The notes under the pieces were generated by a model. That model was not told the origin of the DNA. It saw nothing but the letters and a program-made list of their open reading frames with translations, and searched no databases. DNA of 64,000 bases from a bacterium (lineage in GTDB: Bacteria > Pseudomonadota > Alphaproteobacteria > Rickettsiales > RI-342), in assembly GCA_016124905.1 (NCBI GenBank), contig WGMV01000011.1:1-64000 (forward strand), written 5' to 3'. Below, piece by piece: positions 61,691-64,000 of this stretch (the stretch's first letter is position 1; each line of letters starts with the position of its first letter). The position numbers and the translations under genes were made by a program.

Positions 61691-63199
61691 TTATTCCTTA
61701 AACCAGTGTTCGCGTGCTTTCATGATCATCTCATCCACCTGCGCGGCGTTGAGCGTGCTGCCCGGCACGAGTTCATTGAACTCATCCCGCGCCAGATCGG
61801 CCAGATCATCCAGCGTTTTCACGCCGCCCTGCTGAAGCGGGGCAAGCATTTCTGGCATCAGGTGCGGCACGGTGGCGATGCTGGCTTCCATGCCCAGTTC
61901 CTTCAGCTTGTTCTTCAGGTTCTGTTCACGGTTGTCGAGATAGGCTTTGGCACGGCGCTGCAGTTCCTCAGCCACGTCGGCGTCAAATCCTTCAATGCTT
62001 GCCAGATCCTCGGTGGAAACGAACGCCACTTCCTCAACGGACTGGAAGCCTTCCGTCACCAGCAGCTCGCCGATAACATCCTCCACATCCAGCGCCTCAA
62101 TGAACAGGCGGGACAGGCGGGCGAATTCTTCCTGACGTTTCTTGGTCGAGGTTTCCTCGGTCAGGATGTCGATTTCCCAGCCCGTCACATCGGCGGCCAG
62201 GCGCACGTTCTGGCCACGACGGCCGATGGCGATGGAAAGCTGCTCGTCCGGCACCACCACTTCGATGCGGCCGCGGTTCTCGTCGATCACCACCTTGGCG
62301 ACCTCGGCCGGGGCCAGGGCGTTCACCACCAGCGTGGCAGGGTCCGGCGACCAGGGGATGATGTCGATTTTCTCGCCCTGAATCTCCTGGATCACGGCCT
62401 GCACGCGGGAACCGCGAACACCCACGCAGGAGCCGACCGGATCGATGCTCGGGTCGTTGGAAGACACGCACATTTTCGCGCGGGAGCCGGGATCACGCGC
62501 CACGGCCTTGATCTCGATGATACCGTCATACACTTCCGGCACTTCCTGCTCAAACAGCTTGGCAATGAATTGCGGATGCACGCGGGACAGGAAAATCTGC
62601 GGGCCGCTGCGCTCGCGGCGGACATCCTCCACATAGGCGCGCACGCGGTCGCCCTGCTTGAACATTTCGCGAGGGATGCAACGCTCGCGGTAGATCACCG
62701 CTTCGCTGCGGCCAAGGTCGATCACCACGTTGCCATATTCTACACGCTTGACCACGCCGTTGATGATGGTGCCCACACGGTCGCGGAATTCGTTGAACTG
62801 CACATCGCGCTCGGCGTCGCGCACTTTCTGGATGATTACCTGTTTGGCCGTCTGTGCCACCACGCGGCCGAAATCGATCGGCGGCAGGGCTTCGCTCACA
62901 ACCCCGCCAAGCTCGGCCTTGGGGTCGCGCTTCTTGGCATCTTCCAGGTCCATTTCCGTGGCGTAGTTTTCCACCACTTCCACGATATTGCGCTGGCGGT
63001 ACAGCGAGATCATGCCCGTCTTGCGGCTGATCTGGGAGATGATCTGCATCTCATGGCCGTATTTGCGGCGCGCGGCCACCTGGATAGCCTGTTCCAGCGC
63101 CTCGATCACCGCTTCGCGGTCAATGCCCTTCTCGCGGGAGACGGCCTCGGCCACCTGCAGGATTTCCGAATTGCCGACAATTGCTGGTTCAGCGACCAT
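61691..63199 (-). CDS. nusA: Transcription termination/antitermination factor NusA
   Basis: 502 residues from MVAEPAIVGNSEILQVAEAVS; the in-frame extension upstream belongs to rimP and the gap. The N-terminal RNAP-binding domain is followed by S1 (about 130-200, QVNEF... region with VVKRVEYGNVVIDLGRSEAVI), KH1/KH2 (about 225-345, GSCVGVRGSRVQAVIQEIQGEKIDII and IGRRGQNVRLAADVTGWEIDI) and two acidic repeats at the end, the last finishing AREHWFKE. Both acidic repeats are kept, as in proteobacteria. Confidence 0.97.
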   Translation of the reverse strand: MVAEPAIVGNSEILQVAEAVSREKGIDREAVIEALEQAIQVAARRKYGHEMQIISQISRKTGMISLYRQRNIVEVVENYATEMDLEDAKKRDPKAELGGVVSEALPPIDFGRVVAQTAKQVIIQKVRDAERDVQFNEFRDRVGTIINGVVKRVEYGNVVIDLGRSEAVIYRERCIPREMFKQGDRVRAYVEDVRRERSGPQIFLSRVHPQFIAKLFEQEVPEVYDGIIEIKAVARDPGSRAKMCVSSNDPSIDPVGSCVGVRGSRVQAVIQEIQGEKIDIIPWSPDPATLVVNALAPAEVAKVVIDENRGRIEVVVPDEQLSIAIGRRGQNVRLAADVTGWEIDILTEETSTKKRQEEFARLSRLFIEALDVEDVIGELLVTEGFQSVEEVAFVSTEDLASIEGFDADVAEELQRRAKAYLDNREQNLKNKLKELGMEASIATVPHLMPEMLAPLQQGGVKTLDDLADLARDEFNELVPGSTLNAAQVDEMIMKAREHWFKE

Positions 63200-63216
63200 G
63201 TTTATTACTCCTTGGG

Positions 63217-63771
63217 TTAAATAGGATCTCTTTTGCCACGCTGGCTTTGCTTCTTGCCTTCCCAGGGGTTGGCTTTCGGCTCGGCTTTGGGGCGGAATTT
63301 CTTGAGCAGCGCATCGGTCAGCACCAGGCGTGACTCGGTGATCTGCGCAAAGGGGATCATCCAGCACACATTGCCGTCCTCCACCGCCACCATGCGGTCG
63401 GTCGTCTGGCAGATGATGCCACGGTAGCGGCTGCGGCCATCAAGCGGCTGGGTCTGCATCTTCACTTCATGCCCGATATAGGTCGGGTAATGGCTCGGCT
63501 TGGTCAGCGGCCGGTCCACCCCGGCGGAACTGATTTCCAGCACATAGGCGCTGCTGATCGGATCATGCACTTCCATCAGCATGGCGATGGAGCGGCTGGC
63601 CTGGGTGCAATCCTCCAGCGTCACGGGCGTTCCGTCCGTATGGTCCAGCAATATCTGCAGCTGGCTTTGGCCCACACCGGCACCGTGAATCCGCAGCGAC
63701 ACGATCTCCAGCCCCATCGCATCCAGCGTCGGGGTAATAAGGTCGGTCACTTTGGTCTCAATATCTGCCAT
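63217..63771 (-). CDS. rimP: Ribosome maturation factor RimP
   Basis: 184 residues. MADIETKVTDLITPTLDAMGLEIVSLRIHGAG, LQILLDHTDGTPVTLEDCTQASR and VLEISSAGVDRPLTKPSHY are RimP, needed for 30S assembly. The C-terminus (RPKAEPKANPWEGKKQSQRGKRD) is a basic tail. It heads the minus-strand cluster that runs to pnp; 17 bases to nusA. Confidence 0.96.
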   Translation of the reverse strand: MADIETKVTDLITPTLDAMGLEIVSLRIHGAGVGQSQLQILLDHTDGTPVTLEDCTQASRSIAMLMEVHDPISSAYVLEISSAGVDRPLTKPSHYPTYIGHEVKMQTQPLDGRSRYRGIICQTTDRMVAVEDGNVCWMIPFAQITESRLVLTDALLKKFRPKAEPKANPWEGKKQSQRGKRDPI

Positions 63772-63851
63772 CAGGTTCCATATCGCTGCCCCGAAACGCG
63801 CCCTATCCCTGTTAACGCGACAGTACGTCGCGCTGGTCAGCCCTGAGCGCG

Positions 63852-63886
63852 CCTCACGGCGAAATCAAGAAGGATTTCGCCGGAGG
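63852..63886 (-). promoter_or_regulatory. Structured leader hairpin upstream of rimP
   Basis: CCTC-x-CGGCGAAATC-AAGAAG-GATTTCGCCG-GAGG is a perfect 10-bp stem with outer pairing, about 80 bases upstream of the rimP start. It may be an attenuator or an mRNA leader structure. No known Rfam leader is claimed. Confidence 0.45.
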
Positions 63887-63904
63887 CAAACAGAATTTTG
63901 GTAC

Positions 63905-63928
63905 AAAAAAAAGCGGGCCGCGGCCCAC
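63905..63928 (-). terminator. Terminator entering from beyond the right edge
   Basis: Read on the minus strand: GTGGGCCGCGGCCCGC followed by TTTTTTTT. It would end a minus-strand gene located past base 64000, before the rimP leader. The gap 63772-64000 otherwise holds no gene. Confidence 0.75.
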
Positions 63929-64000
63929 TTTCTGAAGGCCTTATACCCCCTGATTTTGAGAAAAACAAGCGGATTATTGCCGAACCAGCCGAAAAAACCA

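Noticed and set aside
61706-63220. 504-codon open frame opposite nusA
   Set aside because: Antisense to a conserved gene, with shadow composition.

Overview
The window reads as one contig from the chromosome of a free-living or loosely host-associated alphaproteobacterium with fairly high G+C. The pointers are a GapR homologue (DUF2312), a ChpT-like phosphotransfer protein, single-domain response regulators with a GPDRRR tail, a CIO-type CydAB oxidase and a class II fumarase. The genus cannot be fixed from the sequence. There is no phage, IS element, CRISPR array, rRNA operon or replication origin in view. The accessory content is one giant exoprotein gene, one AT-rich nuclease-like gene next to a tRNA, and several large palindromic intergenic repeats.

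Layout. 1-2.2 kb: cydAB (minus, cydB cut by the window edge). 2.4-5.3 kb: a translationally coupled adaptor/permease/ATPase exporter operon ending at a strong terminator. 5.4-6.2 kb: a small hydrophilic protein and a VOC protein. 6.2-14.9 kb: a 2898-residue filamentous-haemagglutinin-like TpsA protein built of nested repeats. 15.1-17.5 kb: an ArsR/SRPBCC pair with a readable operator, then the AT-rich PD-(D/E)XK-type gene and tRNA-Ser(GGA). 17.6-22.1 kb: palindromic repeats, dps, an AlkA-like glycosylase, fumC, a frameshifted GIY-YIG gene and a PstS-like protein. 22.3-25.7 kb: pyrE, trpS, a GT2 glycosyltransferase and a flippase-like membrane protein. 25.8-28.2 kb: response regulator, helical partner and an unknown gene. 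28.3-34.4 kb: tRNA-Ser(CGA), a methyltransferase, and a compact cluster (DUF4173 membrane protein, EEP-family enzyme, DUF457 membrane protein, OmpR-type regulator, histidine kinase). 34.4-39.4 kb: a coiled-coil protein, an RcnB-like protein, an unknown, a CaCA exchanger coupled to a GDT1-family exporter, and two small secreted proteins. 39.4-40.5 kb: a second response regulator/partner pair, homologous to the first. 40.6-48.9 kb: putA, the ChpT-like gene, gapR, DUF465, ubiX, ccmC, mazG and a TPR lipoprotein. 49-52.7 kb: pyrB, a GNAT gene, pyrC and pyrF. 52.7-54 kb: two convergent unknowns. 54-63.8 kb: the conserved minus-strand translation/RNA cluster rimP-nusA-ylxR/L7Ae-infB-rbfA-truB-rpsO-pnp.

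How the genes work together. Pyrimidine synthesis is spread over two loci (pyrE; pyrB-GNAT-pyrC-pyrF). Central and respiratory metabolism is represented by cydAB, fumC and putA. The strongest candidates for new biology are the duplicated response regulator plus helical partner module, the nested-repeat TpsA protein with no visible TpsB, the nuclease-like gene beside tRNA-Ser(GGA), and a dihydroorotase with Gln in place of a metal-binding His. No gap between genes exceeds about 300 bases. The larger gaps hold the palindromes and terminators listed below.
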